A stretch of DNA of 64,000 nt, taken from Aquarana catesbeiana (lineage: Eukaryota > Chordata > Amphibia > Anura > Ranidae). The translations under genes and the position numbers were made by a program. The DNA lies in contig NC_133326.1 in the NCBI RefSeq assembly GCF_042186555.1, forward strand, positions 99,756,625 to 99,820,624. Reading direction: 5' to 3'. The notes below the pieces were generated by a model. That model saw nothing but the letters and a program-made list of their open reading frames with translations. It made no database searches and was not told the origin of the DNA. Position 1 is the stretch's first letter, and the number at the start of each line of letters is the position of its first letter. This document shows, piece after piece, positions 44,101 through 54,703 of the stretch.

Positions 44101-46493
44101 AAAAGCTTAAAAAGTGTGCTGCAAATCGTTAAAATTTTTCAGTCCTCAATCTTATTAAATAGACAATCCTTTTTTATTTTTTGGACATGAAATCTGCCTC
44201 TAAAATAGAAGAAAAAAAAAAAGCTTACAAAATTTGCTGCAAATATGTACTATTTTTTGATCTTCTGTCTCAAATGGCTGAGAATGCATTAAGGTAAAAA
44301 TTGCTTTGACTTTAGAACCACTTTTAAGAAAACCTTAGCTGTAAAAAAAAAAATATGGTGGTGCCATTTCTAACCTCTCTGTCTGAAAATACTCACCTGG
44401 CTGTCATGCTAATCTAATAAATGGGATATTATCTGAGCCACTCTCAAACAATCATGAAAATCAGGAGTTCTAACTGCTCTGTGACTTCCAAATCAGTGAC
44501 TCAGAAAGCAGTGATTAAATCAACATGATAGCGAGGGAACCAGCATTTCCAAGAGTCAGCAATTACATCCTCCTCATTTCTCTCATTTTAGTTGCCCTTT
44601 AACCAAACCCTTACAGTCATCTCTCTCTCACCTTTGACCTTAAGCCTTACTACAAGATAACATACTTATCAATGATTGCTTGACTCTTAAACATATTTAA
44701 ACTGTATGAATTGAATTACCTTAACCGTGCCAATAAAGCACCAAGAAGTAATTATCTGAATATAATTTAGGATTTAATTTTATTCCCCACAGCAAAATAA
44801 CTGTTGTATATTAGGCCTAACATATCTGCACATCTTTTAATTACACCAAGAGCAAAATGAATGAATATTTGTTGTTACAGTAAACAAAATAGTAGTTTTA
44901 TATTATAGCAGAGTCCTTTGTACACCCTGGTAAATTGCATTGCTACTTACCTACATTTTATTATGAGAACTATAAATTATAAAGTAAAATTGTGTATTTT
45001 TTTTAGCATAGTGATGCCGGCGATGATGACAGTGAGAATTATTTCTATTCATATATGTTGTTATCCTGTAATGTATAACATGCCCTATGAATGTAGTAAC
45101 TGTCAAACAGACACTTGCTTTCTCAGCAGATAACCCTTTCCTCTTTTAACAACAAATCAGTTATTAATTTGCAAAAAATAAAAAAATCCTTCTGCTTCTG
45201 TTAATGGCATAGAGCCTCTGGTTTTTCTGATGTTGTACTTCCAGTTTCCACCAGCAGGCATCTCCTTTTTCTATTCTATTGCCATTCTGGCTACACTTTA
45301 TCACCAGCAACTGGCCAGTAAGAAGTCTGTTTATACCAATTTCCCTTTCTGGCATGTGGCTTAGAATTTTCATGTTCTGGCTAACTTGTTCTGTTTTCTA
45401 ATCAGATAATACAACCTGATCTATGGCAAATAAGGGGTTGAAAGGTGGCAAATATTATGACAGCTACTGTAGGAAAACATTACAGTGTAACAAGTGTAAT
45501 GATGAAAGACAATGTAATCATTGTTAGACTAGTGCTGAAGATTCGGAGCCTAACTTTAGCAGTACAATGCCAGTGTATTTAGAATGATGATATGTTAAGA
45601 AGCGTAACGTGCAATACATAGGATGCCTAGTCTTACTTTCAACACCTAATTGGGCAATTGAAACCCTGTGAAAATCTAAATATTCAAGGCGCTTATGCAC
45701 TGCGTACAGAGTACAGGCTAAAGTGCACCTAGTGCATTTTAGGCAATGTGTCTAGTTGTGAAGGCTCTGAGCAAAAGACATGAGTACAGATATGGGTGTA
45801 AGCACAAAGATCTAGACCCTGGCACCCAGATAATGTGCCACAGATCTTCTCTTGGCCCCCCTGAGATATAAAGATGATACATTCTATGAATTGTATCGTT
45901 CTGAAATGCTGTATAATTTATATACTGTGATTTTCAAGCCACCTATTATTTATTTTGCCATCAGAATGTGACATCACAGTGTTTGGACCTATTCATTTTT
46001 GTTCAGTTAATAAATTAAAACAAGTGAATTTAAAAAAAAAATTAATTAGTGGTCTTCGATTTGATGCAAAGTTGCCATTACAGTTTTAATACCAGCCCCC
46101 CAATATTTACATTTGTGTGCCCAGAGGTGCCTTTGGTCTATTAGGACCCTAGAAAGTACCTGGTTAAATGTTTTTATAAATTAAAAGGATCCCTTTAACA
46201 AACTAGTTATCAATTGAAACCAATCTATCATATCAAATTATATGTAATTATAATTGTCCCTCACACAGAAGTGCTCTGATCAGCCTGTGAGAAAATAAAA
46301 CCCTAAAAAATAACAAAAGATAGAATTGCAATTTACTAATGATAGTAAACATTTAATGAAACAATCACTGTAGGTGACTATACACATTGTGACAGTAAAT
46401 ATACTACTATAGTCATGTACAGCCTAATAATAAAAGCAGTAATAATAAAATAAGAGTAATAACAAATTCAAAAAACACACATAACGGTTCAGC
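44101..46493. other. Unassigned unique-looking stretch
   Basis: 2.4 kb of AT-rich DNA with no recognised repeat and no convincing exon. Open frames of 60-70 codons (44918-45133, 45164-45373) lack domains and clear splice sites. Confidence 0.4.
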
Positions 46494-46501
46494 ACAGGCA
46501 G

Positions 46502-47198
46502 TAGACATGCGCAGAATGGAAATTTTTTTTTTCGTTTTGGATATATTAGTTATGTTACTAATTACGTTTTGTTGATTCATTTCGAAATTTATTTAGTTTA
46601 GTTTACTATCATTTCATTTCATTTTCTTATAAATTTTCGAAGGAATTCCACATTTTCGGAACAGTTTGAATTCAGATCAATTGAAAAATGATCGACCGAA
46701 TTTGAATTAGCTGGTTGTTAAGCAGCAGGTCGGGAAGCTGGCCGTCGTGTTCTTAACAACCAATGACTCATCAGCTGTCCCCACTGAGAATGCAGGTAAT
46801 GGAAAATTCAGGAAAAAAAAACAGCGTGGGCCCCCCCAAAATCCATACCAGACCCTTATCCGAGCATGCAGCTCGGCAGGCCAGGAAAAGGGGGGGGGGG
46901 GCGAGTGAGCACCTGCCCCCCTCCACCTCACCTGGTCCCCATGTTGTTCCTGCTCCTTAACAACCAGCTATTCTTCACATGGAATTCTAATCCGTTAATC
47001 ATTTTTCGATTGATCCGAATTTGAATCGTTCCGAAAATGTGGAATTTATTAGAAAATGAATATACAAAACTAAATTAAATGAATTTCAACTAAATTTGTA
47101 AATATTTCATTTGGAGATTCGGATACATCCAAATCTATAATAATAACCAAAAATTTGTCCGAATTCACATTTGGACCAAAACAAATTGCACATGTCTA
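46502..47198. mobile_element. hAT-type MITE, family 1 copy B
   Basis: TAGACATGCGCAG and GCACATGTCTA ends with an 8-bp duplication ACAGGCAG / ACAGGCGG (46494-46501; 47199-47206). The middle (46820-46940) carries the 'aaaatccataccagaccc' module found in unrelated elements of the window. Same family as 5555-6270. Confidence 0.75.
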
Positions 47199-47454
47199 AC
47201 AGGCGGTATCTGATTAAAAAATGTGCCAGAAATAGATAGTGACTGTTTGGGATCCACTAGTCTAGAGTTTTTTTTCCTGTTAACTGTTTTTTCTGTAGTA
47301 ATTTCACAGTTTTATATGATGTACCGAATGTTTTATTTTGATAAATTAATAACCTGAGGAATTTTCATCTCATTTTAATTTCAAAGGAGAGCTAATCACA
47401 AAGGTTCAAGCAAACAAGTACTGGAGATATGAAATATGGATTTGCTTTCATTAC

Positions 47455-47600
47455 AGCAATTATTATTATTATTACACAGGATTTATATAGCGCCAACAGT
47501 TTGCGCATCACTTTACAACATCGAGGAAGACAGTACAATTACAATACAATTCAATACAGGGGGGATCAGAGGGCCCTGCTCGTTAGAGCTTACAATCTAG
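47455..47600 (-). repeat. Dispersed repeat with (ATT)n
   Basis: Reverse orientation of the 26808-26945 repeat: (ATT)n, TTTATATAGCGCCAACAG, and a distal AGAGCTTACAATCT. Confidence 0.55.
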
Positions 47601-47781
47601 AAGGGAGGGTCAAGTGGAACAAAGGGTAGTAACTGTGGGGGATGATCAGATGGCCAAAATGAAAATACAGTTGTTAGGTGTGGGTAGGATAGGCTTCTCT
47701 GAAGAGACTCTATATACTAATTAGGTGACTTCTGAAGGCAATTGGTTCCACTATGTTTTAGTTAGGAGTATCAGAGTAAAG

Positions 47782-47942
47782 GGGGCTGAATACAAATACA
47801 CGCCACACTTTTCAGATATTTATTTATAAAAAATGTTGAAAACTATTTATCATTTTCCTTCCACTTCACAATTATGTGCCACTTTGTGTTGGTCTATCGC
47901 ATAAAATTTCCAGGGGTATGAATACTTTTTCAAGGCACTGTA
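47782..47942 (+). mobile_element. Tc1 terminal repeat relic
   Basis: The block ending 'gaatactttttcaaggcact' plus GTA has the sequence of a Tc1-type right terminal inverted repeat ('tgccactttgtgttggtcta' inside). The rest of the element is missing. Confidence 0.6.
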
Positions 47943-48030
47943 TATAGTATTATCTGATTGTATGGTATGGAATGAGCACCTTGACCTCAATATTAAACCC
48001 AAAAATGTATTTTAATGCAGTTTATTAATT

Positions 48031-48038
48031 GTTAGATG
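48031..48038 (+). repeat. hAT target duplication, left
   Basis: GTTAGATG, matching GTTAAATG at 59109-59116 with one mismatch. Confidence 0.7.
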
Positions 48039-48149
48039 CAGTGGTGGATTGTGTTCAAAATTTTTGGGAGCGCAAACAAACTGAAAAATTAAACTGTTAG
48101 TAATGCAGCACTGTAAATAGCTATTTATCAGGTGATTATGTATCATTAC

Positions 48150-48260
48150 TGCTAGATAAAACTGTGCCCATCAAATGCAGCCTCACTGTACCAATCATAT
48201 GCAGCCTCACTGTGCCAATCAATGGCAGCCTCGCTGTGCCAATCATATGCAGCCTTATTG
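48150..48260 (+). repeat. Short GCAGCCTCACTGTGCC minisatellite
   Basis: About four units of GCAGCCTCACTGTGCCAATC with a short spacer. Related units occur inside the MITE at 43340-43500. Confidence 0.7.
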
Positions 48261-48339
48261 TGCCCGCCACAGTAGGCCAATCACATCCACATTTCAAGTA
48301 AAAGAATATAAAACCACTTAACATAAGGTGTCCTCATCA

Positions 48340-49353
48340 GAGCCCCCTTGTACATCAAATGTCCCAATCAGAGTCTCCCTTTACAGCAGGTGCTCCCTTT
48401 TACATCAAGTGTCCCAATCAGAGTCCCCCTTTACAACAGGTCCCCCCATCAGCATCACCCTATAAATCAGGTGTCCTCATTAGAGTCCTCCTTTACATCA
48501 AGTGTCACCATAAGAGTCCTCCTTTACATCAGATGCCCTATTCAGAGTCCCCCTTCACATCAGGTGTCACCATCAGAGTCCCCCTTTACATCAGATGTCC
48601 CCATCAGAGTCCCCCTTTACATCAGGTTTCCCCATCAGAGTCCCCCTTTACATCAGATGTCCCCATCAGAGTCCTCCTTTACATCAGATGTCCCCATCAG
48701 AGTCCCTCTTTGCATCAGGTGTCACCATCAGAGTCCCCCTATACATCAGATGTCACCATCAGAGTTCCCCTTCACATCAGGTGTCACCATCAGAGTCCCC
48801 CTTTACATCCAGTGTCACCATCAGAGTCCCCCTTCACATCAGGTGTCACCATCAGAGTCCCCTTTTACAGCAGGTGTCACCATCAGAGTTCCCCTTCACA
48901 TCAGGTGTCATCATCAGAGTCCCCCTTCACATCAGATGTCGCCAAAGTGCCCCTTTACATCAGATGTCACCATCAGAGCCCCCCTTCACATCAGGTGCCA
49001 CCATAAGTGTCCCCCTTTACATCAGGTGTCACCAACATAGTCCCCCTTTACAGCAGATGTCCCCATCAGAGTCCCTCTTTACAGCAGATGTCACCATCAG
49101 AGTCCCCCTTCACATCAGATGTCACCATCAGAGCTCCCCTTCACATCAGGTGCCATCATAAGAGTCCCCCTTTACATCAGGTGTCACCAATATAGTCCCC
49201 CTTCACATCAGATGTCCCCATCAGAGTCCCCTTTTACAGCAGATGTCCCCATCAGAGTCCCCCTTTACAGCAGATGTCCCCATTAGAGTCCCCCTTTACA
49301 GCAGATGTCCCCATCAGTATCCCCCTTTACAGCAGATGTTACCATCAGAGCCC
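48340..49353 (+). repeat. 31-bp minisatellite, left segment
   Basis: About 32 copies of a unit ACATCAGATGTCCCCATCAG then AGTCCCCCTTT. The unit has no stop codon in any plus-strand frame, and 31 = 3n+1, so all three frames stay open for hundreds of bases. These open frames are not genes. Confidence 0.95.
49341..49353 (+). repeat. PLE1 target duplication, left
   Basis: ACCATCAGAGCCC, identical to 57698-57710. The AGAGCCC variant is uncommon in the array (most units read AGAGTCC), which supports a true duplication over array periodicity. Confidence 0.8.
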
Positions 49354-49529
49354 AATGGAAATAAAAAGTGGTCTAGGGCGCACAGGACTGTTGTAGTCCA
49401 AATAATGTCTCTATAAAGGATCGACAGTCCAAAATGAGCAGGAGAAATGTTGGTGGATAGGGATGAGAGGATGGTAATCTTCAGCAAAAAGGGCTGCAAC
49501 TTTAAAAGACTTGAAGCAGGGTCTAAAAT
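49354..49529 (-). other. Unpaired tail of PLE1 dimer
   Basis: 176 bp beyond the end of the palindrome, present only next to the left duplication. On the minus strand it continues directly from the PLE 3' end (TTTTTCAT) into TGTCATTTTAGACCC, so it may be the start of a following unit (pseudo-LTR). Confidence 0.55.
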
Positions 49530-49850
49530 GACATGAAAAACAAACAAAGGCGCCTCTAAGTGCAGAAGGTAAACAATTTTAATACCCCAACTGGGTTAAA
49601 AACACTTACAAAATAGGAGTGGTTAACAGGCACATCGTGGGTAAGGCTGCATAGGAAGGGGTCACGATCAGAGGAAGCCTTCAGGAGGATGGATGTGGTC
49701 ACTGTCAGCAGCGGTGTAAAGCACAGGGAGCCGCTGTGAAGCCGGCGTCGTCAGCGTGTGAGGGCTGCGAACCCGGAAGTGATGTCATCCGATGAGCGGC
49801 TCTGTGACCAGCCTGAACCGCAAACGAAGGGCCAGAGAGGGGATGTGATG

Positions 49851-49918
49851 TCATCAATGAGGGACGCGTTTCGGAACCGTCATTCGTTCCTTTCTCAACC
49901 TCGGACTAAACTGATGGC
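49851..49918 (-). ncRNA. Hammerhead-like motif (PLE1, left copy)
   Basis: Mirror of the motif at 57313-57379: helix I GAGG/CCUC plus CAUCA/UGAUG, core UUGAGAA, helix II GGAAC/GUUCC, GAAACGCGUC. Identical to the right copy in the core. Confidence 0.5.
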
Positions 49919-50427
49919 TGGGGAAGATTTATGCAAGCACACTGGCAGTGGATTGGCCGGGGGCGGGGGCAACAAGGTATAATAACAATAAGACTAGTAA
50001 ATACATATGAATGTAAGCGAATACCTGCAACAGCATACTAAAAAACAGAACAATGGAGGAAAATGGAATAAAATAAAATAAAATCAAGGATGGTGATAAT
50101 AAAAGTTTAAAAACGATCTGTATGACGATCAGAGTGCCTAATATCTAGGACTGACAGATCATGAAAAGTGCATGCACATAACAGATAATCAGCAAATGGG
50201 TAACATGGGGGGGGGGGGGGGGTTTCACATGCATGATATTGGTAACATTGAGATATCATCATATGAAAGTGCGTAAAATGTGGCATGAAAACGCCCATAG
50301 ATTCAAATTAAAACAGGGGGGTATGTTAAAATGAAGGAGTAATGGTGATAATAAAACATCTTTTTATTAAAAATTTTTTAAAAAAGGAAGAGGGGAGCCT
50401 AGATAAGTGTGGAAAGGGAATGTATTG

Positions 50428-52545
50428 TCAAAGTATGGCACTAACTTCGAAGTCCTCGTTTAACTCCCCAGGGGCCAAAACATTTAATAGGAATATCCAA
50501 TACATTTCTCTGTGGCATAGTCGTCGGTAGCGTTCGGCTGGGGGGAGATCTTTTGGCATTGCCTCAATTACCCATACTCTAAGGCCGCTAGTGGACTTAT
50601 CATGGACATGAAGATAGTGTTTGGGGACACTGTGATTATCTAGTCCGCCTTCGATGAAGCGACGATGTTCACCAAACCGTTTCCGTAGTGGCCGGATGGT
50701 GCGCCCTACATAAAATAGACCACAGGGACAAGTGAGGCAATATATGACATGGTCAGAGGAACATGTGTGGAAACCCTTAATTGGGTATATTTTGCCTTTA
50801 ACGTGAAAGTCTTTCTGACCATGTGTCACAAACCGACAGGTCTTGCAGAGGGGTTTACGGCACTGATACATCCCAGAAATAGCTAGGAAGGTGGGCATAT
50901 GGTGACCCGGAGGTGGAGGTCTAGCCCTAAGTTTACTGGTCGCTACCTTGCTCTTGATGTTAGGTGCTTTCCTATAGGCAAATTGAGGTCTATTAGGCAG
51001 AGAAGGAAGTAGATGTTCGTCTTGTAGTAGTAAAGGCCAATGTTTTTTAACGATATTTTCCATTTGTTTATGTTGGGTATGGAATTGGGTAATAAATCGT
51101 AAATTACTATTGTCAGTGTTTTGGCGTGGATGAGAATGTTCAATAGGCGGTTTACTCTTATATTTTTGATAAGCTGTATCCACAAGGTCAACGGGGAATC
51201 TCTTTTCAAGAAATTTTTCTTTTAGGATTAGACCTTCAGTGTCATAATCACTCCTCAATGTACAGTTCTTGTTTAGCCTACAGAACTGACTCTTAGGTAC
51301 ATTGTTTAGCCATAGGGGGTGGTGGCAGCTCTTATAATGGAGGAAGGAATTTCCAGCTGTTGGTTTGGTGAAGTTTTTGGCGTGTATCTCCTTACCTATC
51401 CAAAAAAGTTCGAGGTTCAAAAAAGCTAATTTGTTTGGGTCAATGACAGAGGTAAAGGTGAGGCCCATATTATTGGTGTTGCAATATGTTACAAAGTTTG
51501 AGAATACTGATACACTGCCATCCCAAATGATGATCACGTCATCTATATAGCGGCCATAAAAAACAATATGGGAAAAAAACGGGTTGTTGTTCCATATATA
51601 TTGATGTTCCCAGTGCCCCATAGTGAGATTCGCATATGAGGGTGCAAAGTGCGCCCCCATAGCTGTCCCCTGTAGCTGCAGAAAGAAGTTGTCCTCAAAT
51701 TTAAAATAATTATGTGTAAGACAAAAGGAGGTGGCCTCAACAATAAAGGAAGCTTGCCTTGGATTGAGCATGGGGTCTTGACAGAGAAAAAACTGTAGGG
51801 CATTGAGGCCCACTTCATGAGGTATAGATGTATATAGAGATTGAACATCTAAAGAGGCCCAGTGGTAATTTTTGTCCCAGGAGTAGGTAGTTAAGGTTTC
51901 CAGCAGATGAACGCCATCTCTTATATGTGACTGAAGGGATTGGGCCAGTGGCTGGAGGAATTGATCTATGTACTGTGATAGTCCACTGCTGATGCTATCC
52001 ATAGAGGCCACGATCGGTCGCCCAGGTGGTGTTTTAAGGTCTTTGTGCACCTTGGGCAGGTGGTAAAAGTAGGGAGTGAAATGTACTTCTTTAACTAGAA
52101 AAGAGGCCTCTTGTTGTGTGATGATGTTTTCCTTCAGTGCTTTTTTAACAAGGGAAGAAGCTTCGATGGTGAATACGGGTAAGGGATCTTTATTGAGTCT
52201 GATATATGTATTGGTGTCAGATAATAGTCGGGTGGCTTCAGAGACATAGTCAGCTCTATTTTGTATCACTATACCTCCCCCTTTATCAGCACTCTTTATA
52301 ACCAGTTCTAGATTGTTGGTGAGTGTGTCAAGAGCTCTTTGTTCATGATGGGTGAGATTGGAAATGAATTTTTTATTATTTTTGTTCTTATTATTATTAC
52401 ACAGTTCCTGTATTTCTGCATGAACGATGCGATAAAATGCATCGATACATGAGCCTTTAGACTGGGTTGGATAGAAGACCGATGTGGGTTTAAAAGTGGT
52501 GTTTTGAATGGGTGGAGAAGTTATCAGATGTTGTGTGTACAGCAC
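50428..52545 (-). CDS. PLE reverse transcriptase / GIY-YIG protein, left copy
   Basis: A 705-codon open frame with all PLE landmarks. RT has WASLDVQSLYTSIP (motif A, Asp near residue 233), QLQGTAMGAHFAPSYANL (motif B), YIDDVIIIWDG (motif C, near residue 333) and AFLNLEL (motif D). A Cys motif CRKPLCKTCRF follows near residue 561, then the GIY-YIG nuclease (VIYCLTCPCGLFYVGRTIRP, residues about 600-640, with the RFGEHRRFIEGG continuation). No stop or frameshift interrupts it. The annotated start is nominal: a GTG in a frame entered from the upstream overlapping ORF. Compared with the right copy, motif D has Asn instead of Asp. Confidence 0.9.
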   Translation of the reverse strand: MLYTQHLITSPPIQNTTFKPTSVFYPTQSKGSCIDAFYRIVHAEIQELCNNNKNKNNKKFISNLTHHEQRALDTLTNNLELVIKSADKGGGIVIQNRADYVSEATRLLSDTNTYIRLNKDPLPVFTIEASSLVKKALKENIITQQEASFLVKEVHFTPYFYHLPKVHKDLKTPPGRPIVASMDSISSGLSQYIDQFLQPLAQSLQSHIRDGVHLLETLTTYSWDKNYHWASLDVQSLYTSIPHEVGLNALQFFLCQDPMLNPRQASFIVEATSFCLTHNYFKFEDNFFLQLQGTAMGAHFAPSYANLTMGHWEHQYIWNNNPFFSHIVFYGRYIDDVIIIWDGSVSVFSNFVTYCNTNNMGLTFTSVIDPNKLAFLNLELFWIGKEIHAKNFTKPTAGNSFLHYKSCHHPLWLNNVPKSQFCRLNKNCTLRSDYDTEGLILKEKFLEKRFPVDLVDTAYQKYKSKPPIEHSHPRQNTDNSNLRFITQFHTQHKQMENIVKKHWPLLLQDEHLLPSLPNRPQFAYRKAPNIKSKVATSKLRARPPPPGHHMPTFLAISGMYQCRKPLCKTCRFVTHGQKDFHVKGKIYPIKGFHTCSSDHVIYCLTCPCGLFYVGRTIRPLRKRFGEHRRFIEGGLDNHSVPKHYLHVHDKSTSGLRVWVIEAMPKDLPPAERYRRLCHREMYWIFLLNVLAPGELNEDFEVSAIL

Positions 52546-53093
52546 GAAATCATTTTCGTGATCTGCTGGGGAGAGGATAAGGTGGAGGGATGATTATATA
52601 ATTCTTCTAAAATGAAAAAAGGGTCACTGTCAGTATGGACCTCAGTGGTATTGTGGGACACTTCAAGTATGTTTGAATCAGCATGTAAGCGATGTTTATT
52701 GGATTGGATATTGAAAAATCTTTTTAGGGTAAGGAGACGGACAAATTTGTTCAGGTCTTTGAAGAGAAGGAAAGGGTTGGGAGCAGCAGTTGGAGCAAAA
52801 TTTAGACCTCGACTGAGTAAAGAGATTTCGTCTTCAGTTAAGACATGGGAGGAGAGGTTGAAGATTTTAACAGTACTCTCTTTTTGCTGGGGTCTGGAGT
52901 GTGGCTTGTTGCCTCTGCCTCGACATCCTCTTCTGCGTGTTTTCTTTTTTGTGGTTTTGTCCGAGGGAGATCGAACACTAAAAAAGGGACCGCAGTTGGT
53001 TCTGAGGATGGAGTGGTGGCAAGGGGTGTGATAAGTGAGGAGCTGGAACCAAAGGATACCAAAGAAACAGGGGATATTATGGGTGGAACACAT
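52524..53093 (-). CDS. PLE N-terminal domain, middle frame (left copy)
   Basis: This frame overlaps the RT ORF by 22 nt and the upstream ORF by 256 nt. The functional part appears to be its second half: a basic stretch (KKKTRRRGCRGRGNK), then IFNLSSHVLTEDEISLLSRG and FKDLNKFVRLLTLKRFF. This is the conserved region that precedes the RT domain in PLE proteins. The RT and this domain should be one protein, so a -1 shift or splice must join them. The same arrangement is found in the right copy. Confidence 0.65.
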   Translation of the reverse strand: MCSTHNIPCFFGILWFQLLTYHTPCHHSILRTNCGPFFSVRSPSDKTTKKKTRRRGCRGRGNKPHSRPQQKESTVKIFNLSSHVLTEDEISLLSRGLNFAPTAAPNPFLLFKDLNKFVRLLTLKRFFNIQSNKHRLHADSNILEVSHNTTEVHTDSDPFFILEELYNHPSTLSSPQQITKMISCCTHNI

Positions 53094-53400
53094 GTATTAT
53101 TTACAGTAGTACTAGTACTCTGTTGGCTGTCAGTAGTAGTGGTAGGACAAGGGAGGGCATTAGAGATGTTGAGTGCAGTAGAAGTAGGGGTAGCTTGTGT
53201 CACCTGTGTAGGCTGAACAAGACCCGAGCTGTCAGTAGGGGATGGTAAAGTGGGTGCCAAAGCAGTGGTATTAATATCCTTATTCTGCAAACTCAATCCA
53301 CAAGCCACTGCTGTATTGGAAATTGATGTTTTATTGGAAGGGAATATTTTACGAGGGACAATGGGGGCAAACGGATTAATATCCATGAGGGATGGAAGAA
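52838..53400 (-). CDS. PLE N-terminal ORF (left copy, 5' truncated)
   Basis: Starts at the dimer junction and covers FAPIVPRKIFPSNKTSISNT through a Ser/Thr/Pro-rich low-complexity region, and ends 256 nt into the middle frame. Relative to the right copy it lacks the first ~140 codons (WWDEFFLLKYL... region). Confidence 0.6.
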
Positions 53401-53414
53401 AGGCATTAGAAAGG

Positions 53415-54389
53415 CTAGTCATCTCTGCTAATCAGCAGTGGTGGGATGAATTCTTTCTTCTTAAATATCTGTCTGCTCATATTACTCCTAGAGGCCTTAG
53501 AATTTTAAAAACATGTTCCTTTCTAGACCCAGAGTCACTAAAAGAATGGTCCTCCATATCTGAATTCTGCACCAATAAATGGATCAAAATTATCTCTGCA
53601 CAGAGACATATCAAATATGAACAATGTCTCCATAAAATAAAAACAGTATTTTCCCACATTGCAGACCTCACCACCCACTTACCTTCCTCATGGCTGTCCA
53701 TCCTTACCAAATTAACCCATAAGAAGGAAGACATTTTGATAAAACAAAAATTGGGGAAATTTAGCAGAGACTTGAAAGACTATAGTAGTAACAACATTTT
53801 CTCCTGGAAACGCAAATCCATCCACAATCTTCCATTCCTCATGAATATTAATCCGTTTGCCCCCATTGTCCCTCGTAAAATATTCCCTTCCAATAAAACA
53901 TCAATTTCCAATACAGCAGTGGCTTGTGGATTGAGTTTGCAGAATAAGGATATTAATACCACTGCTTTGGCACCCACTTTACCATCCCCTACTGACAGCT
54001 CGGGTCTTGTTCAGCCTACACAGGTGACACAAGCTACCCCTACTTCTACTGCACTCAACATCTCTAATGCCCTCCCTTGTCCTACCACTACTACTGACAG
54101 CCAACAGAGTACTAGTACTACTGTAAATAATACATGTGTTCCACCCATAATATCCCCTGTTTCTTTGGTATCCTTTGGTTCCAGCTCCTCACTTATCACA
54201 CCCCTTGCCACCACTCCATCCTCAGAACCAACTGCGGTCCCTTTTTTAGTGTTCGATCTCCCTCGGACAAAACCACAAAAAAGAAAACACGCAGAAGAGG
54301 ATGTCGAGGCAGAGGCAACAAGCCACACTCCAGACCCCAGCAAAAAGAGAGTACTGTTAAAATCTTCAACCTCTCCTCCCATGTCTTAA
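53415..54389 (+). CDS. PLE N-terminal ORF (right copy)
   Basis: A 325-codon frame beginning in the single-copy loop: SANQQWWDEFFLLKYLSAHI, TPRGLRILKTCSF, followed by a helical Lys-rich segment (HKKEDILIKQKLGKFSRDLK), then a Ser/Thr/Pro-rich linker and a basic end (RTKPQKRKHAEEDVEAEA). No known enzymatic motif. The W..F...L.P.GLRI pattern is like the N-terminus of some PLE proteins, which supports one long protein. The start codon is not identifiable because the 5' boundary of the unit at about 53400 may be a truncation. Confidence 0.6.
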   Translation, partial: LVISANQQWWDEFFLLKYLSAHITPRGLRILKTCSFLDPESLKEWSSISEFCTNKWIKIISAQRHIKYEQCLHKIKTVFSHIADLTTHLPSSWLSILTKLTHKKEDILIKQKLGKFSRDLKDYSSNNIFSWKRKSIHNLPFLMNINPFAPIVPRKIFPSNKTSISNTAVACGLSLQNKDINTTALAPTLPSPTDSSGLVQPTQVTQATPTSTALNISNALPCPTTTTDSQQSTSTTVNNTCVPPIISPVSLVSFGSSSSLITPLATTPSSEPTAVPFLVFDLPRTKPQKRKHAEEDVEAEATSHTPDPSKKRVLLKSSTSPPMS

Positions 54390-54703
54390 CTGAAGACGAA
54401 ATCTCTTTACTCAGTCGAGGTCTAAATTTTGCTCCAACTGCTGCTCCCAACCCTTTCCTTCTCTTCAAAGACCTGAACAAATTTGTCCGTCTCCTTACCC
54501 TAAAAAGATTTTTCAATATCCAATCCAATAAACATCGCTTACATGCTGATTCAAACATACTTGAAGTGTCCCACAATACCACTGAGGTCCATACTGACAG
54601 TGACCCTTTTTTCATTTTAGAAGAATTATATAATCATCCCTCCACCTTATCCTCTCCCCAGCAGATCACGAAAATGATTTCGTGCTGTACACACAACATC
54701 TGA
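54134..54703 (+). CDS. PLE N-terminal domain, middle frame (right copy)
   Basis: Counterpart of 52524-53093, with the same protein. It overlaps the upstream frame at 54134-54389 (likely crossover near the A-rich KPQKRK / TTKKKT codons at about 54280) and the RT frame at 54682-54703. Both frame steps are -1. The sequence CCTTATCCTCTCCCCAG|CAG at about 54645-54664 also resembles a splice acceptor, so introns are an alternative. Confidence 0.65.
   Translation: MCSTHNIPCFFGILWFQLLTYHTPCHHSILRTNCGPFFSVRSPSDKTTKKKTRRRGCRGRGNKPHSRPQQKESTVKIFNLSSHVLTEDEISLLSRGLNFAPTAAPNPFLLFKDLNKFVRLLTLKRFFNIQSNKHRLHADSNILEVSHNTTEVHTDSDPFFILEELYNHPSTLSSPQQITKMISCCTHNI

Noticed and set aside
48348..49195. Long Ser/Pro/His-rich open frames in three plus-strand frames (also 57683-58848)
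   Set aside because: They arise from a 31-bp stop-free minisatellite unit; with 31 = 3n+1 every frame stays open. No start context or domain.
48340..49353. CRISPR-like array of 31-bp units
   Set aside because: Units are contiguous with no unique spacers, the genome is eukaryotic, and the array lies within a hAT element.
53250..53414. N-terminal 55 codons of the 379-codon plus-strand ORF
   Set aside because: This part is the antisense of the left PLE arm; the genuine PLE frame begins at the junction near 53400.
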